A stretch of 64,000 bases of DNA from Macrocystis pyrifera (Eukaryota; Sar; Phaeophyceae; Laminariales; Laminariaceae), in the NCBI GenBank assembly GCA_031763025.1, contig JASSKH010000017.1, positions 4,220,041-4,284,040 on the forward strand, given 5' to 3'. The notes under the pieces are model-generated. The model had not been told where the DNA came from. It saw nothing but the letters and a program-made list of their open reading frames with translations, and ran no database searches. This document shows, in pieces, positions 52,853-64,000 of the stretch (within the stretch, counting starts at the first letter, position 1; each line of letters opens with the position of its first letter). Both the position numbers and the translations under genes were made by a program.

Positions 52853-55819
52853 CTCCGTAACGATGAAGATGCTGATCGAAAAGCAAGCGGCGGCCGCTGC
52901 GCACCTCAACAGCCCCTCACGTCTCGAGGCCTTCGCCGCCGACTCGCCACCCCCCCACCGCCGCCGCCCTCGTACACCCCCCCCCACGGGCGGAGGCAGA
53001 GGCAGTGCAGCGGTGGCGGCGATGGAGGTGGTAGAAGACGTAGGGACGGGGACGCGGCATCTCCTCAGCCGCACCGCACAGGTTCCAGCGGTGGCATCGC
53101 GCTTTCAGAGCTGGTTTCGGCGACAACGCCTCCGCGTAGGCGCCATGCGACAAAGACTGGACGCGGCGGCAATGTTGCCGTCGTCGGGGATGGGTTGGGC
53201 GCGGAACGTCGATCCTTGGCCCAGGAGACGTACACCAAAACGTTTTCAGGGATGCAGGTATGGTACAACGATCTTTGGGTTGCTTCGCTTGTTGTGTGCT
53301 TTTCAAACTAAATCGTTGGGTGCAAGAGAAACCGACAAGTCGAGATTTTGATTGCGGTGCGAAGCACGTGGCTGAAGGAGAGCGGGATGGAACGACGCCA
53401 CATTCAACGTTGAGGGAGCTGTTACGATAACTAAAGGAATGTACCTTTACCACTTCTGAAGGGTTGGAAAAGTCGACCTGTGACCATCCGCTTTTCGGAA
53501 AAAAGCAGTCTTGTCGCTCATACGCAGCATTAGTGCAGCAACAGCAGTTGACGTGCAATTTGCGCTGGCGACAATCCTGAGAACGAAGCCGACTACTGTG
53601 GCGCAAACGTGCGCTGGGTGTTTCATCGACCGTCCTGACTTCCTTCCACCTGCCAGGCGTACGGTGAAAGCGGCATGACGGTCTTGGAGGAGCTTATAGA
53701 CGCTGCGTTTCGTGCCTGCGACGTGGGCCACGCTCAGGGCCAGCAGCGCGTCACTGGCGCCGCTTTGCTCACCCGCTCTGGAAAAATGTGGGTTGCCTAG
53801 AGAGGACATAGGGCTTGTCTATCTGCGCTTGAGGGGAGAGGGGCCGGGGGGGGGGGGGGCGTACTCCTTTCTTGCTTGCTTTAGTAACTTGACCATTGAC
53901 CACGCATCTTTTTTGAGAACGGAGCACCGCTCCTACTCCCAATAGAGACGCCTGCAACATTTGGGACCCCCCATTCCGTCTTTTCACTATATTCCCTTAA
54001 ATTCATATCGAGGGGGGGGCTACCATAGGGGTCTACAAAGCATCGCCTGAAACATGTTTTAGCCGTGATCTTGGCAGTAAATACCGCGGCGTGCACACAT
54101 CAAGTGAGCAATACCACCCTGTATAACCACAACGTGACCAGCGCTTCGTTTTCGCAATAAACAAGTCCAACTCCCTGAGAGAGACAACAACCCTCAAATT
54201 TTCATAACCACGAAGCACGAGCGGCGTGTATTTTTTCGCCGTAATCCGTGTACAGAGCAAACCGATCACAGGGCCCAAGGATCTAAGCCCACACAGCAAG
54301 CTCACAACGACGACGGGTCCCCGACCCCTTGCTCAGCACCCCCACGCGCAGCTTTTGCTGCATATGCTGTTGCCCGTCTCTTCCATTTCTTCCCGCCCGA
54401 TATCGTTTATAGCCGCCCCCCCACCTCTACCCCTGCTCCGCCGCCGCGTGGTGCGGTCGCTTTTGCAGCTACTCCGGCTGTAACGTCGAGTCCTCCTCGG
54501 CGGACCTCAGTGTGGGGGCGGAGCGTACCACCGTGCTCAAGGCCGTAAGCGAGGGTGAGACGAGGTTCCGATCGATGGCGATGGCGAGCGACACCGACCT
54601 CGGGTTTCCGTCTCCCGACGGGCCGGGGAGGCAGTTCCTCGCCGAGTTCGGCGAGTTTCCTGTGTACCTCGTCAACCGCGACATGCAGGCGAGGAAGGGA
54701 GAAAGAGAAGCATTTACTGCTGAAGGGGGGGGGGGGGGGGCTGGGACCAGCGGAACGTGTCAGTTTTGGAAGCGACAGGGGCGAGGAGGCTTTGGGGGAC
54801 GGGATGGAGAGTCGGCGGCAAAACAACACGCTTGTGCGAAGTTTGAGCCACACCAATTTCACAGCAGTGGTTGTGTCGGCGTTTTCAACGCCTTTGCTCT
54901 CGTCCCAACGACGTGTTTTTAACGCCTTGCCTTGCGGCTCACGACGTTTCCAACGCCTTGCTGTGGCGTGGCTCGCAACGTGTTCAGCGCCTTAGCAGTG
55001 CGGGAGCACGCACGCATGGCCACGGTATTAAGACGAATGAAGCCGTTCCAACGTGATGCCCCCCCCCCTATATAGTATATATAAGTTGGGCTGGCGTCGG
55101 TTGGCAATGACAATGTAAAACATGCCGCTCATCTCTTGAGGTAGACAACCAGGTTGCCGTTTTTCTGTTTTTTGTTTTGGCGGTCGGTCACAGCTGGTGG
55201 TCGAGGTTGATCATGTGTGCGGGGTGGAGAACCTTTACTCCGCACAAAGAGAATGATTGTATCATGTAGTGTTTATTGTAAGGCACCCACAAGGTAGTTG
55301 TATAGTAATCACATTGCTGTCTCTGGAAGTGGCCACACCGCGGAAAATAAATTATCATATTGAAGCTGTCATCCATACGCAAGTCCGCCTCACAAGCGGT
55401 TTTTTATGGGATACAGCTTTCCCTTCATGCGACTCGCCCAATACCTCACGGCGCTTCGCGCTTAGTGCAAGCAATGTCTGCCTGGTCGGTGAAAACCCGA
55501 CGTGCTCCGTCCCGGCATTGTAGGCGTGCGAGCGAGGGTCTATGGCCATACGACTACGGCCAAACATGATAATGAGTACACCCCCCCCCCCCCTCCCCCC
55601 GGCGCCGCCATTTTCCTCTCCGACGACCGGACCATGCGGCGAAAGCAGGTCAAAATCGTCTCTACCGGGGAACTGTATCCTATGATGCCTTCTGACCCCC
55701 TGGCGCGCGGAGGAGACCTCGGACCAGGCTCGGCGCGCGACGAGGCCATCGTGGCGGCGAGTCGGCAGCGGGAAAAGTGTCCTCCCAGAGATTGGGGAGT
55801 GCAAGAGGTAGGAGGATGA
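52853..55819 (+). CDS. Cytidine deaminase-fold protein lacking the zinc ligands, four exons seen
   Basis: Exons: 52853-53257, 53658-53787, 54469-54688, 55649-55819. Joined they give SLAQETYTKTFSGMQ-AYGESGMTV...VTGAALLTRSGK-IYSGCNVESSSADLS, then VGAERTTVLKAVSEGE, DTDLGFPSPDGPGRQFLAEF, PVYLVNRDMQ and VKIVSTGELYPM. This follows tetrameric cytidine deaminases throughout, and the phases fit at each join (the IY codon is split after AT). In active enzymes zinc is held by the Cys of CAE and the two Cys of PCxxC. Here the motifs read GAE and PDGPG: all three ligands are gone while the catalytic Glu stays. It is therefore probably a pseudo-enzyme. The last intron has a GC donor (CAG|GCGAGG). A Gly/Arg/Pro-rich N-terminal extension fills most of exon 1; an upstream exon with the start codon is likely. 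Confidence 0.85.
53845..54020 (-). mobile_element. LINE 3' fragment in a cytidine-deaminase-like gene intron
   Basis: Poly-G then CGTACTCC and the reversed LINE 3' blocks (GACCACGCATC, CCAATAGAGACGCC). Antisense to the host gene. Confidence 0.75.
55060..55601 (+). mobile_element. SINE-like element in the last cytidine-deaminase-like gene intron
   Basis: TATATAAGTTGGGCTGGCG to AACATGATAATGAGTACACC plus a C-rich tail ending about 50 bp before the exon 4 acceptor, in sense orientation. Confidence 0.88.
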
Positions 55820-56399
55820 GACCTTCCCAACGGGGAATGGAAGACAGACAATCGCAGAGGGAAACACAGTGCCCTCCCAGAGGTTGGGACGTGCAGGAGG
55901 TAGGAGTTGGGACTGCCCCAAGGGGAGAATGGAAAACAAACAAACAACCTGCCGGAGGCTATGACCTTCAAATGCGCTCGAATGAGTTGAGTATCGAGGG
56001 CAAATGTCCCATGAAGTGTCGCCGAGATTTCGTTTTGCAGGGAAGCTGATAGAAATCGACGGCAAACACAATTAGGACGGCCGGTGGCTAGCTATTGGTT
56101 TGGTCATCAGATTGTCGGTGCTCGGCAGTCATGAGATGTTGGCGGCGCCCCTGGCCGGCCTGGCCTTCCAGTAACACGCGTCCACCTGCCGTTCTTATCT
56201 CGCCGCCACTTCTGCTCACCGAGCCATTCTGACAAGGCCATCGCAAGAGGGTCAGTCTTTCGTGAACCCCGTGCGGGACAGCACAAGTGTACGCTCACAC
56301 CAGGGTGAACGCTTTAGTAGGTTTTCGGGTGAGGGACAGAACAAGTGTGCGCTCCTACCGTAGTGCGTATACCCTAATATACTAAAAATATTTTTCTTG
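55820..56399. other. Intergenic stretch downstream of the deaminase-like gene
   Basis: Contains a degenerate repeat of CCCAGAG(A/G)TTGGG(A/G)(A/C)GTGCA (55791-55810 and 55874-55895), which suggests a small local duplication at the 3' end of the gene. No exon recognised. Confidence 0.4.
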
Positions 56400-57750
56400 G
56401 ACAAAACTGGGGAGGTGCGTGTGTTGCCCCCCTCACTCTGGAAGTAGCCACACGAGAAAATAATCAACTAGTTCGACCCTGCCATTCATATACTAGAAAA
56501 TCCGCCTCACATGCGGTTTTTGGTAGGATGCAGTTCACCACCCCTTCACGCGCCCCGACCACCTCACGTTTCGCTTCGCGCTTGCTGCAGCAAGCAATGT
56601 CTGCCTAGTCAGTCAAATCCCGACATGCTCCGTCCCGGCGTTGTTTGCATTGTAGGGATGCGAGGGTCTCTTCATGGTCATACGACTACGCCCATCCATG
56701 TCATTATTAGATGATGAGTACACCCCCCCCCCCCTAAAAATATTTTGGCGTCGGTTGGCAGCGGCACTGTAAAAAAGCATGCCGCTCAGTACTTGAGCTA
56801 GACAACCAGGGTACCCTTTTTTTCTTATTTTTCTTTTCGGCGGTCGGTCACAGCTGGTGGTCGAGATATAGATAATTTGTGCGAGGTGAAGAACCTTTAC
56901 TTTGCACAAGGGAAATGATCGTATCACGTAGTAATCAAGGTAAGGCACTCAAGAGGCAGATACATAGTGCTCCCATGGCTGTCTCTGGAAGTGGCTACAC
57001 CGGAAATTAAACTAACTCATTGAAGCTGTCATCCATGTGCAAGCCCGCCTCATAACAGCGGTTCTTAGTAGGATGCAGCTCACCCTTCATGCGACTCGCC
57101 GGGCAGCTCAGGGCGCTTCGCGCTTGGTGCAAGCAATGTCTGCCTGGTCGGTAAAAATCCGACATGCTCCGTCCCGGCATTGTGGGGATGCGAGGGTCTA
57201 TGGTCATACGACTACGGCCATGCATAGATCGAGTACATATTTCCTATCGAGTACCCCCCCCCCCCCCCCCATGTTTGAGCTAGACAGCCAGGGTACCGCT
57301 TTTTTTTTGTTTTTGGAGGTCGGCCACAGCTGGTGTTCGAGGTAGATCATTTGTGCCAGGTGAAGAACCTTTACTCTGCACAAGGGAATTGATGGTATCA
57401 CGTACCAGGTAGTGTTTATGGCAAGGCACCCTAGAGGCAGTTACATAGTACTCCCATTGCTGTCTCTAGAAATGGCCTCACCGGAAATTAAACTAACTAA
57501 TTGAAGTTGTCATCCATATGCAAGTCCGCCTCACAAGCGGTTCGTAGTAGGATGCAGCTCACCCTACATGCGACTCGCCGGACACCTCACGCCGCTCCGC
57601 GCTTGGTGCAAGCAATGTCTGCCTGGTCGGTGAAAACCCGACATGCTCCGTCCCGGCACTGTATGGGTGCGAGGGTCTATGGTCATACGACTACGGTCAT
57701 GCATGAGATTGAGTATATCTCTCCTATCGAGTACACCCCCATGTTTGCGG
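56400..57750 (+). mobile_element. Array of three SINE-like elements, head to tail
   Basis: Copies at about 56420-56735 (5'-truncated), 56745-57270 and 57275-57740. Each ends in (A/C)GAGTAC plus a C run, and the next starts within or right after that run, as if insertion had targeted the previous tail. The last has an ACCAGGTA insertion near 57402. Confidence 0.85.
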
Positions 57751-57948
57751 GACTGAGGCTATTGGCACAAACCAGGAGAGTATTGCCGACACGTAAAAAG
57801 TCAAAATATTGTTCCATCGCGCCCGGAGGCTTCGTTTGAGGTAGCGACGCCCTGCCAGACTCTCGATAAACCAACGCTTGCAGCAGCCAGCGATACCCTG
57901 CTGGGTCGATGAACGAACCGCGTGTGTTTTTGTCCTACAAACGTTTAG

Positions 57949-60900
57949 GTGCTGGACTGGCTGGAGGACGAGCTCGAACTGGGCGAGTACCGCAGGGAGT
58001 TCGCGAGGGCTAAGGTGGACGGTGCCCTTCTGCTTAACCTCGAGGTACGGCAAGTGCTGTGCGTCTTTTGCAGTCGCGTGTTTTGTACGTAGGGTATACA
58101 AGGTTCTCCTTCGGAGGAGGCATTCGAACGTAGCGTGACGGAAGGTATATTAATCCGATGACGTTTTTGTGCATCTGAAAAAAAACAGATGTCAACTAGC
58201 CGCAAAAAATCTGAAGCCTATACCACTCTGGGCGTAAATATAAGGCCCAAGGAGTCTTCATATTAATGTATATGCGTTCCCTATATTTGCACCCAGAATT
58301 GTACAACCCAAAACACGAAAGGCAGGCATAACAACCAGCGAAGAAGTCATCACAGGCTGTATGGTTGCGTGAGCCGGCAGAACACGAGGACTATCTGAGA
58401 TAGCCCAGTTGAACGGAGATGCGAGGAGAGCGATGCCATCGTGGTGCGTGCCACCCACTTGGGTACCGCCAATCGAGTGTTTCGTTGACTAATCCCTTTG
58501 CAGTTACCCCTACGTACTCCGAAAATTCACTTTGATCCAGCGGCTTAGGCTTTCAACCATCGTATGGGAGTGGCACCGGATGAAGTTCACAAAATACTGT
58601 AGCACCATTCCGTATACTACCGCTGCGTTGTGTTGCAGTGGCATCTCGGGGCGGGGGGGGGGGGAATCTCCTACGTAGACACTTTGCTCTCATTTTTTTT
58701 TTTTTTCTCGCGATTTCGACCAAAACCCCTGCGCACGGAATAAGGACAAGGACCTGCAAGAGATGCTGGGGCTGACACACCCCCTCCACCGTAGAAGGGT
58801 GTGTCTTGGCATACAGAAGATAAAGGACAAGGAAGAAGAGGAGGTGAGGGGGCACAGTATTTTGCCAACACCGGGAGCGGGGAACGTGAACTCAATCGAT
58901 CCTTCCTGTGAAATCAATCGATCCTTCCGCATTCTGGGTTTTTCGCTCGTCGTGCGGTTTGTGGCGTGTGTGCCGGGGGGGGTGCACGAGACACCTAAAG
59001 CGGGAGGTGGAAGGTTTTTCTCTAAGATGTGGATGCCCCGCGTTCCAGGTTTTTTACTGTTCTGTTAAGTTTCTTTATTTAGGAAGTATTTCCTGCCTGT
59101 CCAGTCTTTTTCTGTTGTTTCTTGAAAACCGAAGAAAAAACTCAGGACTATATAAATCCGATATTACTGGCCTTTTGGGCGTGTCTTAATTCCCTTCAAA
59201 GAGCATGGGAACGAGTGAAACGGACGGAGGCTGTTCGGTCGTGCGTTCCGTTCCTATGTAAAAATCCGTGTTTGGGTCCATGCAGAATTCTGGGCCTCGC
59301 CAGCCGACTCAGTAGTACGAACAGCAGTATCCTTCTGCCCATACCACGACACGATACGCGTGTTCGTTGGCATTCGGTGTCCACGTCCATCTTCGGTGAT
59401 GTCCATCCGTATCAAACGGCGTTTGGTTTTTGCACCTGTTTGGTCGGGCCATTAGGTCCTCCTGAACAAGAACCAGGGGTACGAAACTTGTTCCTCCTCT
59501 TCCTACATAGCTGCCTTTTTGCGGGCTGCACTGAATACATCCTTTGTTTTTATTATCAATCAGCACCAATCCATCTGGCAAAATAATATTCCATTCGTTC
59601 CCTCCCAATTCACTTTGGAGGGGGGTTAAGACACACCCTTAACCGCGCTTCAGCAGATGGGGAATAACTACGCCGACATGGACGAGTACGTGAGGCGCCT
59701 GGACAGGGACCGCGTCCGCCTCGTCACAAAACTCAAGGTTCGATCGCGTGCACAAACAAACTTGATATACAACAGCTCTCAGCACGCTTGATGAATATTA
59801 CGAATAACACCAATTTTGATCGGGTGCGAAAACAAACATGGTAGCAGCACAGCACGCATGATACTCGTCACACAAAACACTACAGCTTCGATCGCGTGCA
59901 AAAGCAGTCGTTGTTATCAGCACGGCAAAGAAAGCTTGAGAATTGTTGCCTCAGCCCAAACTTCTACTTCGGTGTCAAAATACTGCGCGAGCATGCTGGT
60001 GTACGTCGGTAGCGCTTGGTGCGCGAAGAGGTGGTTGGCGTAACGGTTTGGCGTGCCACCGAGAGGAAGCAGTCACGGTGGCGGTGGGCAGAGAAGGACG
60101 CAACTGTTGTTAACAGCGATCAAGAAGGGCAAACTCGGACGTCACAATCGTCTTCGCCAAGCATCCATCACTTTCGCCTTGGACCCTATTATTTGGACCC
60201 ACCACCAGGTTGCCTCGCCCTTTCCAACAAGAGTGGCGGAAGCGGGGGGAAGATTGTATCCCCCCCCATCCTCCCCCTTTTGTCGATCGGAAAAAAAAGC
60301 CCAAGAAGGTTTTGACAGCCAGACGCTCTGAGGCGTGATACGATCGAGGTCAACGCTTTCGGGCCAAACTGTCACCGGGACTGACCGAGATCCTCAACCC
60401 AAAATCGTTGAAAAACAAATCACTTTATTTTTCCTTTTACAATCGTATTCGTGATACAAACATACCCATACAAGGGGTGTGGGGGCTCATCGGTTTGCAC
60501 TCTTTAGCTGTTTCTCAAAAATTCAGTTTTCGGGTGCTACTATTACGGAGGGTCATAGTAAATAGCACCTACGGTACACACTAAAACCTATATATATCGT
60601 TATTTTTACGAACAATATTTGGTCGCATTTTGCTATGGTCCCCCGAAATACTGCAGGTATTGGGGCATAGAGCTCCTATACTATAATCAAGTGAGGAGCC
60701 TACCCCCTGCCGTAGCACGCGGCTTAATTTTTTTTGAGGACCGCTGTCCCTTTCTGAAGACAAAGTGCTTGTCCGCCGAAACTCGTGTCGGCTGTCCCCA
60801 CACCTACTACGCCCGCATCCACTCCACACCTCTCTTAACATTTCGCGGGCAACGCAGGTGGTGTTCGACCGCTTCGATGCGCGTGGCACGGGAACCATAT

Positions 60901-63150
60901 CGGCGGCCGATGCGCGCGCCGCCCTCGAATACATGGGTCGCGATGTCACCGGGGAGGCGTGTGCGTCGTGGCTAGCGGACAAGGGGAGACGCGACGGCGG
61001 TCGCATACCCTTTGTAGACTTTACGATGGCGTGAGTGCTCACACAGAGAAGTAAGCATGGGTGCGAAAGAGTAGAATGTCGTATCCGTGGTTGTGAAACC
61101 GTTTTTTTTTTTTTTTTTTTTCTCTCTGCTTGTCTTAAGCCTGTTGATGTTGCGCGAAAGCTTCTACCCCGTCTCAATGTACTCGTAGTAGAAAAGAGGC
61201 GTTTTGTGGCCCAACAAACCCAACAGCAACCAACCTATCTGGTTGATATTTTAGGAGCACCGGATCACTAGCCACCAACCTGAATAGTTTCGGAGCCCAA
61301 GATTAGTGACACCAAGAAGACGGCGGCGGTCGATATCGCGCGAGTCGGTCAAGCGTGATGATGGCAATAATTCACCGCAATATATTCTCGTGGCACATCA
61401 TATTCACCACGAAGCAATTGACCAGTACGCCGTGATCAACAAAACTGAGCGCCACCGCACTCTACCCTGCGCCATCGATGCAACCCGCTCCATCTCCCCC
61501 CCGGCATTGTAGGGATGCGAGGGTCTATGGTCATACGACTTCGGCCATACGTGATATCCAGTACACCCCCCCCCACATGGTATTAACATTGCTGTCCCTG
61601 GAAGTGGCCACACCAAAAAAAAAAAACAATTCATTGACGCTATCATCCATACGCAAGAAAATCCACCTCAAACACGGTTCATAGAAGGATGCGGCTCATC
61701 CTTCATGCGACTCGCCCAACACCTCACGGCGCCTCGCGCTTGGTGCAAGCAATGTCTGCCTGGTCGGTGAAAACCCTACGCGCTCCGTCACGGTATTGTA
61801 GGGATGCGAGGGCCTATGGTCATACGACTGCGGCCATGCATGATTCGAGTACACCCTCCCCCCCCCCTCTCCTCTTCCCCCCGCCTCCCCCCGTCTCCTG
61901 TCCCCACGGCCAAACCACGGCATACTTATGATACCCCTTCCACCAATCATATACTATACTCTTTCCACCAAGAGTGGACAAGAACCCCTCCCGCCCCCCC
62001 CCAGTCCGCCCACCACATCAGATCCATGCGCCAGGTACTCAAAAACCGCCGCAGAAATGCTTCTATTCCTTCCACCAATCGTTGAGTCCATACCTCCCTC
62101 CCCCCGGCCAGCGTCTATGGGCATAGAACGACGGCCATGCATGACATGAGTACACTTCCTTCCCCCCCCCCTATATTATATACCTAGTAGTACATATATA
62201 TATAAATGTATATAGGTTGGGTTGGCGTCGGTTGGCGACGACGCTGTAAAACACGCCTCTCACTGCGTGAGATAGACAACCAGGGTACCGTTTTTTTTTG
62301 TTTTGGGCGGTCACCACGGCTGGCGGTCGAGATAGATCATATATATATATATATATTTGTGCGGGGAGAACCTTAACTCCGTACAACGGGGATGATTATA
62401 TCACGTATTTATTGTGTGTGTATATTGAGGCACCCACGAGGCAGTTACGTAGTACTTCCATTGCTGTGTCTGGAAGTGGCCACACCAAACATAAAATGAA
62501 TTAATTAACGCTGTTGTCCATATGCAAGAAAATCTGCCTCAAAAGCGGTCCATGATGGATAAAATAAAATAGTAGGATGCAGCTCACCTTTCATGCGACT
62601 CGCCCAACACTTCACGGCGCTTCGCGCTTGGTGCAAGGAACGTCTACCTGGTCGGTGAAAACCTGACATGCTCCATCCCGGCATTGTAGGGATGCGAGGG
62701 TCTATGGTCAAACGACTACGGCCATGCATAATAATGAGTACGACCCCCCCCCCCCCCCCCCCGGCCCCCATCGCACCAACTGCATGTTTCAGGTACTCCG
62801 CGCTTTTCGCCGACGAGGACCCGGACGTTGATCTCGGCGAAAGGTTTCCCACGAGTCGGAGGGAGGGCGTGTCCATGACCGAGTCCGGCCACGTACGTCT
62901 TAGGCAGAAGAAGGCGGCGCGCGATCGTGATGGCGCGGGCGGCAGCCCTGGTCGCCGTCTCGGGCAGGCTAGTCAGAGGGGAGAGAGGGGAGACGAACGA
63001 GACATGTGGGCGCGGGGTAGGAGGTTCGAAGGGCAAGAGGGGCAGGAGGAGGAGGAGGACGAGGAGGAGGAGGAAGAGGATGAGGAGCAGGGTGCTGGGG
63101 GGGGGTTCCGCGGGTTCGGGCGCGGATCGCCACCGCCTGGACGGACGAAG
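57949..63150 (+). CDS. SAM-like and EF-hand protein, at least four exons, partial
   Basis: Exons: 57949-58044 (VLDWLEDELELGEYRREFAR then AKVDGALLLNLE, a SAM-like helical segment), 59657-59737 (MGNNYADMDEYVRRLDRDRV), 60858-61030 (VVFDRFDARGTGTISAADAR, then ...IPFVDFTMA, an EF-hand pair with a degenerate second loop), and 62793-63150 (YSALFADEDPDVDLGERFP, then Arg-rich and a Glu-rich tract). Phases agree at every join; the codon for the last Ala of TMA is split between exons 3 and 4. The first EF loop keeps D, G, T/S and D positions (DARGTGTISAAD), so calcium binding is possible. The SAM-like segment may mediate protein contacts. Both 5' and 3' ends are missing; the last exon ends at a GACGAAG|GTGGG donor. 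Every SINE-like insertion in this gene is in sense orientation. Confidence 0.8.
58223..58300. mobile_element. Short TIR element, ACTCTGGGCGTAAATATA ends
   Basis: About 78 bp, ends CTCTGGGCGTAAATATA and TATATTTGCACCCAGA; probably the same family as 45.3 kb. Confidence 0.55.
60543..60650. mobile_element. MITE (TTACGGGGG family), reverse
   Basis: Copy TTACGGAGGGTCATAGTAAA...TGGTCCCCCGAAA in the EF-hand gene intron. Confidence 0.85.
61480..62165 (+). mobile_element. SINE-like fragments, three tails
   Basis: Partial copies end at about 61570 (CCAGTACACCCCC), 61865 (GATTCGAGTACACCC) and 62160 (GACATGAGTACACTTCC). Confidence 0.8.
62200..62762 (+). mobile_element. SINE-like element just upstream of an EF-hand gene acceptor
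   Basis: Near full-length copy from GTTGGGTTGGCGTCGGTTGG to GCATAATAATGAGTACGACC and a run of 20 C. The tail ends 30 bp before the acceptor of the exon at 62793, in sense orientation. Confidence 0.88.
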
Positions 63151-64000
63151 GTGGGCCATTCTCCTACATACCGTATAAGGTAGAAATGTTCCACTGCTGT
63201 AGGAAGGAGGCGTGATACGACAGGGGTATGCAGGGCTTTTTAGGCCAAAAACAAATTATGCCTTACGGGGGTTCCTCAACCATGGCACTATGCACCTCGA
63301 CATCGTTGGAACACCGTTCGCGTTTTACAACATTATTTGTTGTATTTCCTAGGCCAACAAAATTGTTCATCGCAAGTTAAAAAATAAAAAATAAATATAT
63401 ATATATATACCAGGTACACATTTAAGTTAGTTTTTTGGCGCGGAATAGAGGTCCATAGAGTCAGAAGCCGAATGAATTAACGGAACACCCCACTTTGACC
63501 GTAGCATGCGTATAAGTGGTATTCTCTTTTATGTGGTCCACACCCAGTTTTGAGACGAGTGGCAGCACCGACAGAGAATGCTGCAACGTCTACAGCAAGC
63601 AGGGCCAGCACGGCGAGGTTTTTTTGCGACCACCAGATGTATGTATAGGGGACCCATGCTGTTCGTTGGGCAGAGGAGATGTGCCAGAGAGATTCTGACT
63701 TATCGAGTAAGCTGCAGGTCCTGGACGTCAACAGTTAGTCACAACTATGTGAGTCATGCAGATGAAATTCCTCTGTTCCTGTGTGCAGAAAGCACAGAAA
63801 GGCCAAACGCATACTTGTATCGAGCGCCGAAATTCACCACCAGCAACCGGGCAAGGCCTGTGATGGCCCAGAAACGTACACAGGTCGTACTGAACTTACG
63901 CTTCATTTGGTGTAGAAACTGATGTCACGTGCACATCGTTCGCGGTCTCCTACTAGTTCAACTGAGTCAGAACTTGCGGTCGACTAAAGTATTTTTGAAG
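63151..64000. other. Probable intron of the EF-hand gene
   Basis: Follows a donor-like GACGAAG|GTGGG. It has an (AT)n run near 63395 and TACCAGGTA at 63409; no exon is recognised before the window ends. Confidence 0.4.

Noticed and set aside
52863-53351. Frame starting MKMLIEKQAAAAAH as the deaminase-like N-terminus
   Set aside because: It is out of frame with the TYTKTFSGMQ segment; it could only be joined through an indel in a C run, which I cannot show.

Overview
The window is nuclear DNA from a eukaryote, most likely a photosynthetic stramenopile (heterokont alga). Genes are broken into short exons with GT-AG introns. The two best N-termini, of a carotenoid oxygenase and of a J-domain protein, look like a signal peptide followed by an ASAFAP-like motif with a Phe (AEG/FVG and VTA/FTSV), as used for import into complex plastids. 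The species cannot be named from this sequence.

Layout. 1-2.3 kb is repeats. 2.3-25.4 kb (minus strand) is one carotenoid cleavage oxygenase gene of about 13 exons and 23 kb; its introns hold a 5'-truncated non-LTR retrotransposon, many short retroposons, MITEs and microsatellites. 247 bp away, head-to-head, a CCCH zinc-finger gene starts on the plus strand (25.6 to at least 28.6 kb). 31.7-35.2 kb (minus) is a J-domain protein gene, head-to-head (285 bp) with an Arg/Asp-rich SR-like gene (35.5-36.6 kb, plus). A C2H2 zinc-finger terminal exon follows at 39.2 kb. 41.7-44.5 kb (minus) holds a two-exon gene for a small conserved protein, 45.9 kb a coiled-coil terminal exon, and 47.2-49.2 kb a long acidic, disordered protein. 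52.9-55.8 kb (plus) is a cytidine-deaminase-fold protein that has lost all three zinc-binding cysteines. 57.9-63.2 kb (plus) is a SAM-like plus EF-hand protein, probably running on past the last exon seen. These genes do not form a pathway; two are likely plastid-targeted.

Main finding. The long poly-C/poly-G runs are largely the 3' tails of retroposons. A LINE and an abundant roughly 0.5-kb SINE-like element share about 80 bp of 3' sequence ending in ATGAGTAC(A/G) followed by poly-C, which suggests a LINE/SINE partnership using a C tail in place of an A tail. Several copies lie in sense orientation just upstream of 3' splice sites, so the C tail may act as the polypyrimidine tract. Other signals are a TA-targeting 105-bp MITE family with a nested copy, a strongly over-represented palindrome TACCWGGTA that looks like a transposon footprint in at least one repeat copy, and two coding frame breaks at homopolymers that suggest over-called bases.
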